Both the position numbers and the translations under genes were made by a program. The notes under the pieces are model-generated. The model searched no databases, was not told the origin of the DNA, and saw only the letters and a program-made list of their open reading frames with translations. 36,252 nucleotides of DNA from Ramlibacter aquaticus (GTDB taxonomy: Bacteria > Pseudomonadota > Gammaproteobacteria > Burkholderiales > Burkholderiaceae_C): the NCBI RefSeq assembly GCF_015159745.1, contig NZ_JADDOJ010000039.1, positions 1 through 36,252 on the forward strand, read 5' to 3'. This document shows positions 7,152 to 15,449 of the stretch, one piece after another (within the stretch, counting starts at the first letter, position 1; every line of letters starts with the position of its first letter).

Positions 7152-8090
7152 TCAGAGCCGGCGGGCGAGGTAGAAGCCCTCGCGGCCGGGCACGGGTGCG
7201 CGGGTGGGCATGAGCACGGTGCAGTCCTCCGGGGCGTGCAATTCGGCGTCGCCATCGGTGGCCACCAGCTCCCCCGCCGCGAAGGTCTCGAAGCCCACCA
7301 GCGGCCGCGTGAAGCGGAAGGCCGGCGTGCGCACCACGTAGGTCTGCAGCAGCTGGTAGCGCCGCTGCGGCTGGCCGGCAGCGGGCCGGGGCGCGACGAG
7401 GCCGAAGTAGGCCAGGAAATCCAGCGTCACCTCCACCGCCAGGGCCGAGGTGGCGGCGCGGAAGTGGCCGCCGCACTCGGCCACCAGGGCCACGCCGCGG
7501 CCCTGCGGCTCGCCATGGCGGCCGTGCTGGATGAGCGGCGTGCCCGAGCCCAGGCCATCGGGCATGCTCAGGTGCACCGCCGGCCTGCCGATGGCCAGCG
7601 CCACCTCGGCATTGCGCGCGAAGGCCGGGTAGACCCAGAAGGGCTCCACGTCCTGCGAGGTCGAGTGCAGGTCCAGGATGTGGTCGGCCGCGGCCATGAC
7701 CGGGCGCAGTTCGCGTGCGCGGCGCAGCTCGGGGCTGTCCTCGCCACCGTCCAGCCAGGCGTCCGACCAGATGCGGTTCATGTTGTGGACCAGCTGGCGG
7801 CTCTCGAAGGGCCGGGCGGGGTCGAAGGATTCGTAGGCGGCGACGTTGGACAGGCTCACCGTGAGCGTGCCGATGAGCGGGCGCACCGGGCCTTCGAGCA
7901 GGCGGGCCACCGCGGCCACGCCGCAGATCTCGTTGCCGTGCGTCAGCGCATTGATCACCACGTGCGGGCCGGGGCGGCCCGACTCGAAGCGGTGCACGTA
8001 GGGGATGCCGGTGTTGCCCTCGCGCCAGGCGCTGATGTCGCGGGGCAGGACTTCGAGGACGACCTCGTCGGGGGCGGATGGAGGGACCAT
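7152..8090 (-). CDS. Succinylglutamate desuccinylase/aspartoacylase-like zinc deacylase
   Basis: With the start at 8090 (MVPPSAPDEV) this is a 312-residue zinc hydrolase of the AstE/AspA branch of the M14 fold. Zinc ligands are His51 and Glu54 in ALTHGNEICG, and His142 in ILDLHST. NMNR at 103-106 is the usual substrate-binding motif. A later glutamate in VAECGGHF is a plausible catalytic residue. The family removes acyl groups from amino acids, such as N-acetylaspartate or succinylglutamate. The exact substrate is unknown and no arginine-catabolism (ast) genes are near. An upstream ATG at 8180 is possible, but it adds a low-complexity 30-residue extension and the RBS is weak for either. Confidence 0.88.
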   Translation of the reverse strand: MVPPSAPDEVVLEVLPRDISAWREGNTGIPYVHRFESGRPGPHVVINALTHGNEICGVAAVARLLEGPVRPLIGTLTVSLSNVAAYESFDPARPFESRQLVHNMNRIWSDAWLDGGEDSPELRRARELRPVMAAADHILDLHSTSQDVEPFWVYPAFARNAEVALAIGRPAVHLSMPDGLGSGTPLIQHGRHGEPQGRGVALVAECGGHFRAATSALAVEVTLDFLAYFGLVAPRPAAGQPQRRYQLLQTYVVRTPAFRFTRPLVGFETFAAGELVATDGDAELHAPEDCTVLMPTRAPVPGREGFYLARRL

Positions 8091-8206
8091 GGGGCGGACT
8101 CTGCCTCGGTGGGAATTGGACGAAACCGCGAGCTTAGCCGCTTGCAGGGCGCCCCGCGGGAGGCTTGCCGGTGGCATCATGGCCAGGTGCAGCTTCCACA
8201 GGTCGA

Positions 8207-8788
8207 ATGTCCATGACGCCCAGCCTCGACCCCCAGCCCGGCCCCGACCGCGCGCGCCAGGTCGAAGAGGCGGTGGACGCCTTCGCGGCGGCCACCTCGG
8301 GCGACGCCACCCACGACCTGTTCCAGCCCCTCACCTTCCTGCTCGCGCAGGTGCGCCAGAGCCTGGGCATGGACGTGGTCTTCGTCTCGCGCTTCGTGGA
8401 CCAGGCGCGGGTCTTCGAGGTCGTGAGCGCCGAGGGGCCGCTGGCCCAGCGCCTGGCCCCGGGCCAGGCCGACCCGCTGGTGGACACCTACTGCCAGCGG
8501 GTGGTGGACGGCCGCCTGCCGCGGCTGATCCCGGACGCCGCCGCGTCCCCCGAATCCGTCGCCCTGGCGATCACCCGGGTGCTGAACATAGGCGCCTACC
8601 TCAGCGCCCCCGTGGTCCTGGCCAACGGGCAGGTCTTCGGCACGGTGTGCTGCATCAGCCACCGCAGCCGGCCCGACCTGCGCGAGGAAGACGCGCGGGC
8701 CCTGTCCGAGGTGGCGCGTGCCGTGGCCGGCTGCGTGGAGCGTGGCGGCACGCTGCGCTTCGGCAGCTGGACCGGGTCCGCGCGCTGA
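8207..8788 (+). CDS. GAF domain protein
   Basis: This 193-residue soluble protein is almost entirely one GAF domain (about residues 25-180). It has the typical core strand pattern: FLLAQVRQSLGMDVVFVSRF, a variable cofactor-pocket loop, SAPVVLANGQVFGTVCCISH, and a closing helix DLREEDARALSEVARAV. No output domain (kinase, cyclase or HTH) is attached, so it is a stand-alone sensor or ligand-binding module. The start ATG at 8207 has AGG four bases upstream, and ATG 8213 is an alternative. It is divergent from the zinc deacylase. Confidence 0.85.
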   Translation: MSMTPSLDPQPGPDRARQVEEAVDAFAAATSGDATHDLFQPLTFLLAQVRQSLGMDVVFVSRFVDQARVFEVVSAEGPLAQRLAPGQADPLVDTYCQRVVDGRLPRLIPDAAASPESVALAITRVLNIGAYLSAPVVLANGQVFGTVCCISHRSRPDLREEDARALSEVARAVAGCVERGGTLRFGSWTGSAR

Positions 8789-8858
8789 GCCTGCCCGTGC
8801 GTTGCGGGGCTTACATCCTGACGCACTCGGTGGCAGACTCGGGTGCACGGAGCCCACC

Positions 8859-8942
8859 ATGACGCGCAGACCGACCCCGGCAGCAGGCACAGCGGCAGCG
8901 GCCGCGCCGCGGCCATCGGCCGGGCGCGGCGCCCGGGCCTGA
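8859..8942 (+). CDS. Possible 27-residue leader ORF
   Basis: ATG at 8859 has GGAG six bases before it and runs 27 codons of Ala/Arg/Pro-rich sequence to a TGA at 8940-8942. The ATG of the zinc-knuckle protein follows one base later (8944), and that gene has no good RBS of its own. Translational coupling is therefore plausible. Composition alone does not prove that the peptide is made. Confidence 0.25.
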   Translation: MTRRPTPAAGTAAAAAPRPSAGRGARA

Positions 8943-8943
8943 C

Positions 8944-9348
8944 ATGCCGGGCATCCTCACCTTCCTCATCCTGGCCGTCGCGGTGCTGGTGGCGGTCGTG
9001 GTGGCCTGCGTCAACGAGATCCGCATGCGCAACCGCGCCATCCAGTCCATCACGGCCGAGGTTCGCAACTACCAGCGCACGCTGGCGCAAACCCGGGAAG
9101 AGCTGGCCGCCGCCACCGCGCCGCGGCGCGAACTGCTGGTGCGCGACGGCGACAAGGCGATCGACCACCTGTCCGAGATCACCTGGGCCCAGCCCTGGGC
9201 CAGCGACGGCAACGGCGGCCAGGCCTGCTTCTTCTGCGGCGTGGGACACAGCCACCCCGCCCGTCACCTGAGCAACTGCCGCTACCTGGTGGCGACCCGC
9301 TTCCTCGAGCGGCACGAGGAGACCCTGAGGGTCATCCAGCGGCGCTGA
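8944..9348 (+). CDS. Membrane-anchored coiled-coil protein with CCHC zinc-knuckle-like motif
   Basis: This 134-residue protein has one N-terminal transmembrane helix (about residues 4-22). A heptad-like helical region (about 25-60, RNRAIQSITAEVRNYQRTLAQTREELAAA) follows. Then comes a compact C-terminal domain with Cys95-x2-Cys98-x9-His108-x3-Cys112. That spacing matches small CCHC zinc fingers such as UBZ-like or phage zinc-knuckle proteins. The C-terminus (YLVATRFLERHEETLRVIQRR) would be the finger's helix. No function is recognised. It could anchor a nucleic-acid- or protein-binding finger to the inner membrane. No Shine-Dalgarno sequence is clear. Confidence 0.65.
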   Translation: MPGILTFLILAVAVLVAVVVACVNEIRMRNRAIQSITAEVRNYQRTLAQTREELAAATAPRRELLVRDGDKAIDHLSEITWAQPWASDGNGGQACFFCGVGHSHPARHLSNCRYLVATRFLERHEETLRVIQRR

Positions 9349-9352
9349 AACC

Positions 9353-9369
9353 GGCCGCGGACCGCGGCC
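9353..9369. terminator. Hairpin between convergent genes
   Basis: GGCCGCG and CGCGGCC form a 7-bp stem with a 3-nt loop. It lies exactly between the stop of the zinc-knuckle gene and the stop of nrdJ (9370-9372). There is no T-run, so it is at best a weak bidirectional terminator. Confidence 0.35.
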
Positions 9370-12300
9370 TCAGCCGCAGGCGCCCTCGGCGCCGCAGGCG
9401 GTGCAGAACTCGCAGCCGTCCTTCTTGATGACCGCGTGCGCACCGCATTCCGGGCACTTCTTGCCGCTCATGAGGCGGCCCGTGCCCGCGGGCTCCGCGA
9501 GCTCGGGCGGGGCCACCGGCAGCAGCTCGCCCTGGACCGGCGGGCGCTGCGCCAGCATGCGCGCCGGCACCACGCCGCCGTCCGCATCGAGGAAGCCGCG
9601 CCGGAACAGGATCTGCTGCACCGCATAGGCGATGGCCGCCACTTCCGAGTCATGCCAGCGCGGGACGCGGGTGCCGTCCGGCTTCTCGTAGTGGCCGAAG
9701 CGCACCGGGCCCTTGTCCCAGGCGATCTTGCGCAGGTCGGCGAGCGCCTTGGGCAGGCGGCCTTCGCGCGCCATCAGCGACATGAGCCGCATCGCGGCCG
9801 TCACCCACTGCTGCGCCTCGTCGCTCTGGTTGGCGGGCATGAAGACCTCGATGGGCCGCTGGATGCGCACCGGCCGGCCGTCCAGCACGCCGTCGACCTC
9901 GGCGAAGGAGACCACCAGGTAGAGCGACTTCTTGCCTTCCGTGGTCCAGTAGCTGACCTTCTCGGTCACCGAGGCGAGCTCGCCCTCGGGCCTGCGCTCG
10001 ATGGGCACGCGCAGCGGGTCCAGGTCGCGCACGGCCGGCGTGGCCGGCCCGGACGGGGCGGGGGCGCCCGTGGGCAGCTCCAGCACGGCGCCCAGGATCT
10101 CGTTCGGCCGGTAGGTCGCGCAGCCCTTCAGGCCCAGGCGGTGCGCCGTGAGGTACAGGTCCTTGAAGGCCTCGAAGGGCAGGTCGGCCGGGACGTTCAC
10201 GGTCTTGCTGATCGCGGTGTCGATGAAGGGCTGTACCACGCCCATCATCGCCAGGTGCTCGTCGCAGGACAGCGAGAGTGCGCTCACCATGGACGCCGGC
10301 AGGCCGGTCAGCGGGCGGAAGTTCACCGCGTCGTCCAGCGTGGCCTCGGCCACCTCGGGCGGCAGCGTCTCCAGGAAGACGCGAAAGCCATGGTCCAGCA
10401 CCGGGATCTTTTTGGTGCTGCCGTCGGGCATGCGCTTGTTGCGTGAGTACGCGAAGGAGAACGGCGGCTCGATGCCGTTGGAGGCGTTGTCGGCGAAGGC
10501 CAGGCTCACCGTGCCCGTGGGCGCGATGGAGAGCAGGTGGCTGTTGCGCAAGCCGTGCTTGCGGATGCGCGCCTTGAGCGGCTGCGGCAGCCGCGAGGCG
10601 AAGGTGCCCTCCTCTAGGTAGCGTTCGGCATCGAAGAGCGGAAAGGCGCCCTTCTCCTGCGCCAGGTCCACCGAGGCCTCGTAGGCCGCGTTGCGCATCT
10701 GCTCGGCGAGGTTCGCCGCCCAGTCGCGCGCACCCGCCGAGCCGTAGGGCAGGCCCAGCATGGCCAGGGCATTGCCCAGCCCGGTGAAGCCGACGCCGAT
10801 GCGCCGCTTGGCCTCGGACTCGCGCTGCTGCGCCGCCAGCGGCCAGGGCGTCGCCGTGAGCACGTTGTCCAGGAAGCGCACCTGCACCTTGACCGAGGCC
10901 ACGAAGCGCGCCATGTCGAACTTCGCCTCCGGCGTGAAGGCGTCGCTGACGAACCTGGGCAGGATGATGGGGCCGAGATCGCAGCAGCCGTAGGGCGGCA
11001 GCGGCTGCTCACCGCAGTTGTGGACCACCAGGCCGTTGGCGTCGAAGGCGTGCACCTGCGACACGCCCACGTCGTACACGCTCTCCTCGCCGTCCGGCAC
11101 GACGCTCTCCACCTCGGCCACGAAGCGCTCGCGGTTCAGGGTGCGCCGGTAGCTGGCCAGCGCCTGCGACAGGCGCTGCTGCTTGCCGGTGTCGGCGAAA
11201 CCGACGCGCTGGGCGAACAGCGGCAGGTTGTCGCCGCTGACCGCGAGTTCGTGGCTGGCCTTGCAGTCGAACGCGCCCTGCCCGCCATGGCCGTCGGGCA
11301 AAGGGCGGCGTCCGGCCGGGCGCCGGTTCGCGTACAGGGTGGACGCAATGCCCAGGCGAAGCAGCATGCGTTGAACCGACTCCAGGGTCTCCAGGCTGGA
11401 TTGCGACAGCCGCACGCTCACACCCTTGCGCTGGCTGCCCTGCACGCTGCCGTCGGCATCGAACAGGCCGCGCAGGAAGCCGGCGTGGAAGTCACTGGAG
11501 GACTGCTCGACCGACAGGCTCAGGTGCTTGTCACCCGGTGCCATGCCCCAGCCGGCCGCCAGCCGACCCAGGTACGCCGTGGACAGTCGGAACTCGTTGC
11601 GGCCGGCGACGGGCATCCAGCCCTGGAAATCGGCGCGGTGGCCCAGCGCGCGAACTGCGGCCTCCGCGGCCTGCATGATGCCGCGCACGCTCTCGGACAG
11701 GTGCACACCGCCGTTCGCCTCGCGCTGCAGGCCCGCGTCCCAGACGCTGAGGACGGCCTTGTCGGCCTTGAGCGTGCCATCGCCCAGCAGCAGGCCCAGC
11801 AGGTAGCCCTCGCCTTCGGTTCCAGCGCCCTGCCAGCCGGCGAGTTCGCGGTGGTCGTGCAGCACGACACGGTCGCCCGGCTCCAGCCGGCCGGCGGGAC
11901 ACCAGGCCTCCTGGCGCACCCATCGGCTCATGCGCGTCACGCGCCGCACCCGGTGGTCGGCCGTAAGCCGCAGCCGCTGGCCACCGCGCAAACGGAGCGC
12001 GACCACCGGCTTCAACCCGGTGGGGAAGAAGCCCTGCGAGCTCGTGGCGTACGCACGGCCGTGGATCATGGCCTCGAAAGGCCGGCCGATGAGCTGGCGC
12101 ACCTGCCGCGCGCCCTGCGAGGTCAGCACCCAGGTGTCGGCGGTGACGCAAGGGTTCGTCGCCCGGATGTTCTCGATCGCCCGCAGGTTGTTGTCGCGGT
12201 TGATGTTGCCCAGGAAGATGATGCCGGGCTCGGCGAAGTCGTAGGCCGAGTGCATCATGGTGTCCCACATCTCGCGTGCGCGCACCGTGCGGTACACCCA

Positions 12301-13038
12301 CAGGCCGTCGCTGCGCTGGTGCGCACCCGCGGCGATCAGGCGCGCGCCGGGGGCGGCCTTGTGCACCAGCTCCCAGGTGCGGTCCTCCAGCACGGCCTGC
12401 ATGAAGGCGTCCGACACGCCGACCGAGACGTTGAAGTTGTTCCAGCGGCCCTTGGTGCGCTTGGCCTGGATGAAATCGAAGATGTCCGGGTGCGAATCGT
12501 CCAGCATGCCCATCTGCGCGCCACGGCGGTTGCCGGCGGCGGCCACGGTGCGGCAGGAAGCATCGAACACGTCCATGAAGGTGCAGGGGCCCGAGGCCTC
12601 GGTCTGCGTGCCGCGCACCAGCGCGCCCTGCGGCCGGATCGCGCTGAAGTTGTAGCCCACGCCGCCGCCGCGGCGCAGCGTCTCGCCCGCTTCGGCCAGC
12701 GCCATGTAGATGCCGGGCACGCCGTCCTCGTCCAGGCCGACGGCGGTGTCCGAGACCGGCTGCACGAAGCAGTTGATCCAGGTCGAGCTGTTGTCCAGCC
12801 CGGCGGAAGCCATGATGCGGCCGGCGCCGATCGCGCCCGCGAACATGTTGGCGACGAAGCGCTGCTCCCACTCGGCGCGCAGGGCTGGCGTCTTCTCGAC
12901 GGCGGCCGCGGCGCGCGCCACGCGGCCGAAGATGTCCGCCTCGGTGGCCTCGCCGGCGCCGTGGCAGTACTTCTCGCGCAGCACCTCGCGGGTGATGGGC
13001 TGCGGTTCGCGGGTGATGTTCGCCAGTGCCAGGACCAT
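9370..13038 (-). CDS. nrdJ: Adenosylcobalamin-dependent (class II) ribonucleotide reductase NrdJ precursor with intein
   Basis: NrdJ reduces ribonucleotides to deoxyribonucleotides using a B12-derived thiyl radical and works with or without oxygen. The precursor has 1222 residues, of which 297-674 are an intein. The spliced enzyme would have 844, normal for a class II enzyme. The spliced active site reads TNPCGEQPLPPYGCC, in which Asn-x-Cys-x-Glu holds the thiyl-radical cysteine. SIAPTGTVS and a C-terminal cysteine cluster (CPECG, CEFCTACG) with a final CG pair for re-reduction are also present. The start at 13038 has a strong AAGGAGGG RBS. The upstream in-frame ATG at 13224 gives a non-homologous extension. 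No cobalamin riboswitch was recognised upstream, and no nrdAB is in the window. Confidence 0.96.
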   Translation of the reverse strand: MVLALANITREPQPITREVLREKYCHGAGEATEADIFGRVARAAAAVEKTPALRAEWEQRFVANMFAGAIGAGRIMASAGLDNSSTWINCFVQPVSDTAVGLDEDGVPGIYMALAEAGETLRRGGGVGYNFSAIRPQGALVRGTQTEASGPCTFMDVFDASCRTVAAAGNRRGAQMGMLDDSHPDIFDFIQAKRTKGRWNNFNVSVGVSDAFMQAVLEDRTWELVHKAAPGARLIAAGAHQRSDGLWVYRTVRAREMWDTMMHSAYDFAEPGIIFLGNINRDNNLRAIENIRATNPCVTADTWVLTSQGARQVRQLIGRPFEAMIHGRAYATSSQGFFPTGLKPVVALRLRGGQRLRLTADHRVRRVTRMSRWVRQEAWCPAGRLEPGDRVVLHDHRELAGWQGAGTEGEGYLLGLLLGDGTLKADKAVLSVWDAGLQREANGGVHLSESVRGIMQAAEAAVRALGHRADFQGWMPVAGRNEFRLSTAYLGRLAAGWGMAPGDKHLSLSVEQSSSDFHAGFLRGLFDADGSVQGSQRKGVSVRLSQSSLETLESVQRMLLRLGIASTLYANRRPAGRRPLPDGHGGQGAFDCKASHELAVSGDNLPLFAQRVGFADTGKQQRLSQALASYRRTLNRERFVAEVESVVPDGEESVYDVGVSQVHAFDANGLVVHNCGEQPLPPYGCCDLGPIILPRFVSDAFTPEAKFDMARFVASVKVQVRFLDNVLTATPWPLAAQQRESEAKRRIGVGFTGLGNALAMLGLPYGSAGARDWAANLAEQMRNAAYEASVDLAQEKGAFPLFDAERYLEEGTFASRLPQPLKARIRKHGLRNSHLLSIAPTGTVSLAFADNASNGIEPPFSFAYSRNKRMPDGSTKKIPVLDHGFRVFLETLPPEVAEATLDDAVNFRPLTGLPASMVSALSLSCDEHLAMMGVVQPFIDTAISKTVNVPADLPFEAFKDLYLTAHRLGLKGCATYRPNEILGAVLELPTGAPAPSGPATPAVRDLDPLRVPIERRPEGELASVTEKVSYWTTEGKKSLYLVVSFAEVDGVLDGRPVRIQRPIEVFMPANQSDEAQQWVTAAMRLMSLMAREGRLPKALADLRKIAWDKGPVRFGHYEKPDGTRVPRWHDSEVAAIAYAVQQILFRRGFLDADGGVVPARMLAQRPPVQGELLPVAPPELAEPAGTGRLMSGKKCPECGAHAVIKKDGCEFCTACGAEGACG
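11017..12150 (-). mobile_element. Intein with LAGLIDADG homing endonuclease, inserted in NrdJ
   Basis: This 378-residue in-frame protein intron starts at Cys1 (CVTADTWVL) and ends VVHN378, followed by Cys+1 of the host. Block B has T63-x-x-H66 (LTADHRV). The two dodecapeptide motifs are EGYLLGLLLGDGTL (114-127, acidic Asp124) and HAGFLRGLFDADGSV (222-236, acidic Asp233). Block F/G is VYDVGVSQVHAF, with the penultimate His377 and Asn378. All splicing residues for a standard class 1 intein are present, and the endonuclease keeps both acidic residues. Cys+1 is the host enzyme's catalytic cysteine, so splicing is essential for activity. Inteins at ribonucleotide reductase active sites are a known class (RIR1 alleles). 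Confidence 0.96.
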
Positions 13039-13240
13039 GGACCTGCCCTCCTTGAGCTGCTCAGCAGGCTCCAGTCTAGGCACAGACGCGGCCGCCGGCG
13101 CGGGGAAGCACCACGCCCGGCAGGGTCGCAGGCCCTGTTCGTGCGCTATTGCTGATCTGGCGCAAGCCCCGTGTGTTGCCGCGCCACGGACCGGCCCATT
13201 CGGGTTAGCACACCAACGGATCACGGGTTTTCACTGAACG

Positions 13241-13270
13241 GCCCATGGCGCCGGAGCGCCAAGAATGGGC
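13241..13270 (+). promoter_or_regulatory. Bulged hairpin in the leader of the ABC transporter operon
   Basis: GCCCAT pairs with ATGGGC (outer 6 bp) and GGCGC pairs with GCGCC (inner 5 bp, loop CGGA), with a 4-nt AAGA bulge on the 3' side. It lies about 60 bases before the operon's first start codon (13329), in the 290-base gap shared with nrdJ. It could be an RNA leader structure or a protein-binding palindrome. The rest of the gap (13039-13328) shows no gene, no clear promoter and no B12 box that I can recognise. Confidence 0.35.
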
Positions 13271-13328
13271 GCTCTCGTCCGATATCCCGGCGTGCGTCCG
13301 GGAGCCCCCAATGTTGAGGAGACATGAC

Positions 13329-14570
13329 ATGCGCAAGAATTTGCTGGGTCTGTGGTCGGCCACCGCGCTCGCGGCCGCCACGCTCTTTTCTCCCCTCGCC
13401 GCCCAGGCGGCGGACGGCCCGATCAAGATCGGCGTGATCGCCGAGGCACAGGCCGTCGCCGGCTCGTCCATCGGCCCTGCCGCGCAGCTGGCGGCCGACG
13501 AGATCAACGCCAAGGGCGGCATCAATGGCCGCAAGATCGAGGTGGTGGTCTATGACAACCACTCCTCGGCGGCGGAATCGGTGCGCGCCTTCCAGCGCGC
13601 CGTCAACGAGGACAAGGTCAACGCGGTGATCGCCAGCTACATCTCCGAGGTGGTGCTGGCGCTGGAGCCCTGGGCCGCGCGCCTGAAGACGGTAATGATC
13701 ACCCCCGGCGCCGCGTCCGACGCGATCACCGGCAACATCGCCAAGGACTACAACACCAACAAGTACACCTTCCACGGCTACCTCACCTCCAGCTCGCTGG
13801 CGGGCCTGGTGTGCGACGCCGCCAAGGACCTGCTGGTCGACGGCAAGAAGATGAAGACGGCCGTCATCATGAGCGAGGACGCCGCCTGGACCTCGCCGCT
13901 GGACGCCGGCTACGAGGCCTGCCTGCCCAAGGTCGGCCTGAAGGTGCTGGACCACATCCGCTTCTCGCCCGACACGACCGACTTCACGCCCATCTTCAAG
14001 AAGATCGAGGACGCCAAGCCGGACGTGATCATCACCGGCATCTCGCACGTGGGCACCCAGCCGACGGTGCAGTGGAAGAGCCAGCAGATCCCGATCCCGA
14101 TGTTCGGCATCTCCTCGCAGGCCACCAACTCCACCTTCTGGAAGGACACCAACGGCGCGACCGAGGGCGTGCTCTTCAACGCGGTCTCCGGCCCCGGCGT
14201 CGCCGTCACGCCCAAGACCCTGCCCTTCGTGGCCGCCTACCAGAAGAAGTACGGCAACGTGCCGGCCTACTCCGGCTACACCGCCTACGACGAGGTCTAC
14301 ATGCTGGCCGACGCGATCAAGCGCGCGGGCAGCACCGACAGCGACAAGATCGTCGATGCGATGGAGACGACGGACTACGAAGGCACCATCGGCCGCGTCG
14401 CCTTCCTGCCCAAGGGTGATCCCAAGGTCCACGGCCTGCGCACCGGCCAGGGCTACATCACCGGCCTGATGCTGCAGTGGCAGGATGGCAAGCAGCTGAA
14501 CATGTGGCCCAAGCAGCTCGCTGCCGGCCAGATGAAGTTCCCTTCCTTCGTCAAGCTGCCCACGCCTTGA
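13329..14570 (+). CDS. ABC transporter substrate-binding protein, branched-chain amino acid/amide type
   Basis: This 413-residue periplasmic binding protein has a signal peptide MRKNLLGLWSATALAAATLF... cleaved after AQA. It has the type I periplasmic binding fold, with IKIGVIAEAQAVAG at the N-terminus, AAQLAADEINAKGGINGRKIEVVVYDN, and the hinge-crossing VITGISHVGTQPTVQWKSQ. It captures a small polar substrate for the LivH/LivM/ATPase proteins encoded directly downstream. The substrate cannot be assigned: branched-chain amino acids, amides or aromatic acids are all possible for this group in Burkholderiales. The start at 13329 follows GAGGAGAC by 5 bases. The longer in-frame ATG at 13245 would hide the signal peptide and is rejected. 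Confidence 0.93.
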   Translation: MRKNLLGLWSATALAAATLFSPLAAQAADGPIKIGVIAEAQAVAGSSIGPAAQLAADEINAKGGINGRKIEVVVYDNHSSAAESVRAFQRAVNEDKVNAVIASYISEVVLALEPWAARLKTVMITPGAASDAITGNIAKDYNTNKYTFHGYLTSSSLAGLVCDAAKDLLVDGKKMKTAVIMSEDAAWTSPLDAGYEACLPKVGLKVLDHIRFSPDTTDFTPIFKKIEDAKPDVIITGISHVGTQPTVQWKSQQIPIPMFGISSQATNSTFWKDTNGATEGVLFNAVSGPGVAVTPKTLPFVAAYQKKYGNVPAYSGYTAYDEVYMLADAIKRAGSTDSDKIVDAMETTDYEGTIGRVAFLPKGDPKVHGLRTGQGYITGLMLQWQDGKQLNMWPKQLAAGQMKFPSFVKLPTP

Positions 14571-15445
14571 ACCTCGTCTGGCAGATCCTGATCGACGGCT
14601 TCGCGATCGGTTCGCTCTATGCGCTGGGTGCCACCGGGTTCACGCTGATCTTCGGCGTCTCGGGGGTGCTCAACCTCAGCCATGGCGCCATCATGGTCGG
14701 GGCCGCCGTGGCGGCCTGGGCCCTGGAGGCACTGCTGGGGGTGGGCCCGCACCTGTCCGCCCTGGGCGGCGTGGGCGTGGGGGTGGTGCTGGGCTTCGCG
14801 ACCTACTACGTCGCGGTGCGGCCCATCCAGCGCTCGAGCCGAATCGCCGAATCCGAGAAGGAGATCTTCATCCTCACGGCCACGCTGCTGTGGGGCATCA
14901 TCATCTCCGAGACGATCGCCTACTTCTTCACCAACAACGCCAAGACGGTGTTGCCGGTGGTCGAGGGCGTGATCACGATGATGGGCGTTCGCACGCCCAC
15001 CAACGAATACTTCACTGCAGCGGTCTGCTGGATCGCCATCGGCCTGCTCTGGCTGCTGGTGAACCGGACGCGGCAGGGGAAGGCCTTGCTGGCCGCCTCC
15101 ATGAACCCGCGCGGCGTCACGCTGCAGGGCATCGAGCTGTCCAGCATCCACCTCGCGGTGTGGCTGATCTACGGCCTGCTGGCGTCCATTGCCGGCGTGC
15201 TGCTGGGCATGTTCCTGGGCGTGAGCTCCTACAGCGTGGGCCCGCTCACGGCCAGCGCCTTCTCCATCGTGGTGCTGGGCGGCCTGGGCAGCGTGTCGGG
15301 GTCGCTGATCGCGGCCTACGTCGTGGGCTACCTGGAGACGCTGACGGCCTACATGCTCTCGCCCGCGTACCGCACCATCCCTTCGCTGCTGCTGCTGATA
15401 GCGGTGATGTACCTGCGGCCGCAAGGCCTGTTCGGGAGGCGCTGA
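14567..15445 (+). CDS. ABC transporter permease, LivH type
   Basis: This 292-residue inner-membrane permease has about eight hydrophobic segments. Its start is typical of LivH: NLVWQILIDGFAIGSLYALGATGFTLIFGVSGVLNLSHGAIMVG. The loop that contacts the ATPase is near ALLAASMNPRGVTLQGI, and the end GLGSVSGSLIAAYVVGYLE is family-typical. I choose a TTG start at 14567 overlapping the stop of the binding protein (TTGA). The upstream ATG at 14477 lies inside that gene and adds non-homologous residues. It forms the membrane channel with the LivM-type protein. Confidence 0.9.
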   Translation: MNLVWQILIDGFAIGSLYALGATGFTLIFGVSGVLNLSHGAIMVGAAVAAWALEALLGVGPHLSALGGVGVGVVLGFATYYVAVRPIQRSSRIAESEKEIFILTATLLWGIIISETIAYFFTNNAKTVLPVVEGVITMMGVRTPTNEYFTAAVCWIAIGLLWLLVNRTRQGKALLAASMNPRGVTLQGIELSSIHLAVWLIYGLLASIAGVLLGMFLGVSSYSVGPLTASAFSIVVLGGLGSVSGSLIAAYVVGYLETLTAYMLSPAYRTIPSLLLLIAVMYLRPQGLFGRR

Positions 15446-15449
15446 GCGC

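Noticed and set aside
11020..13155. 711-codon open frame on the plus strand opposite nrdJ
   Set aside because: Its composition (His/Ala/Arg/Gly-rich, no domain) is the typical antisense shadow of a GC-rich gene. The minus frame encodes unmistakable NrdJ and intein.
13039..13224. N-terminal extension of NrdJ from ATG 13224
   Set aside because: The extra 62 residues are Cys/Arg/Pro-rich and unlike the family. ATG 13038 has a strong AAGGAGGG RBS.
13039..13328. Cobalamin riboswitch upstream of the B12-dependent nrdJ
   Set aside because: I looked for the B12 box pattern in the gap and found none. A covariance-model search would be decisive.
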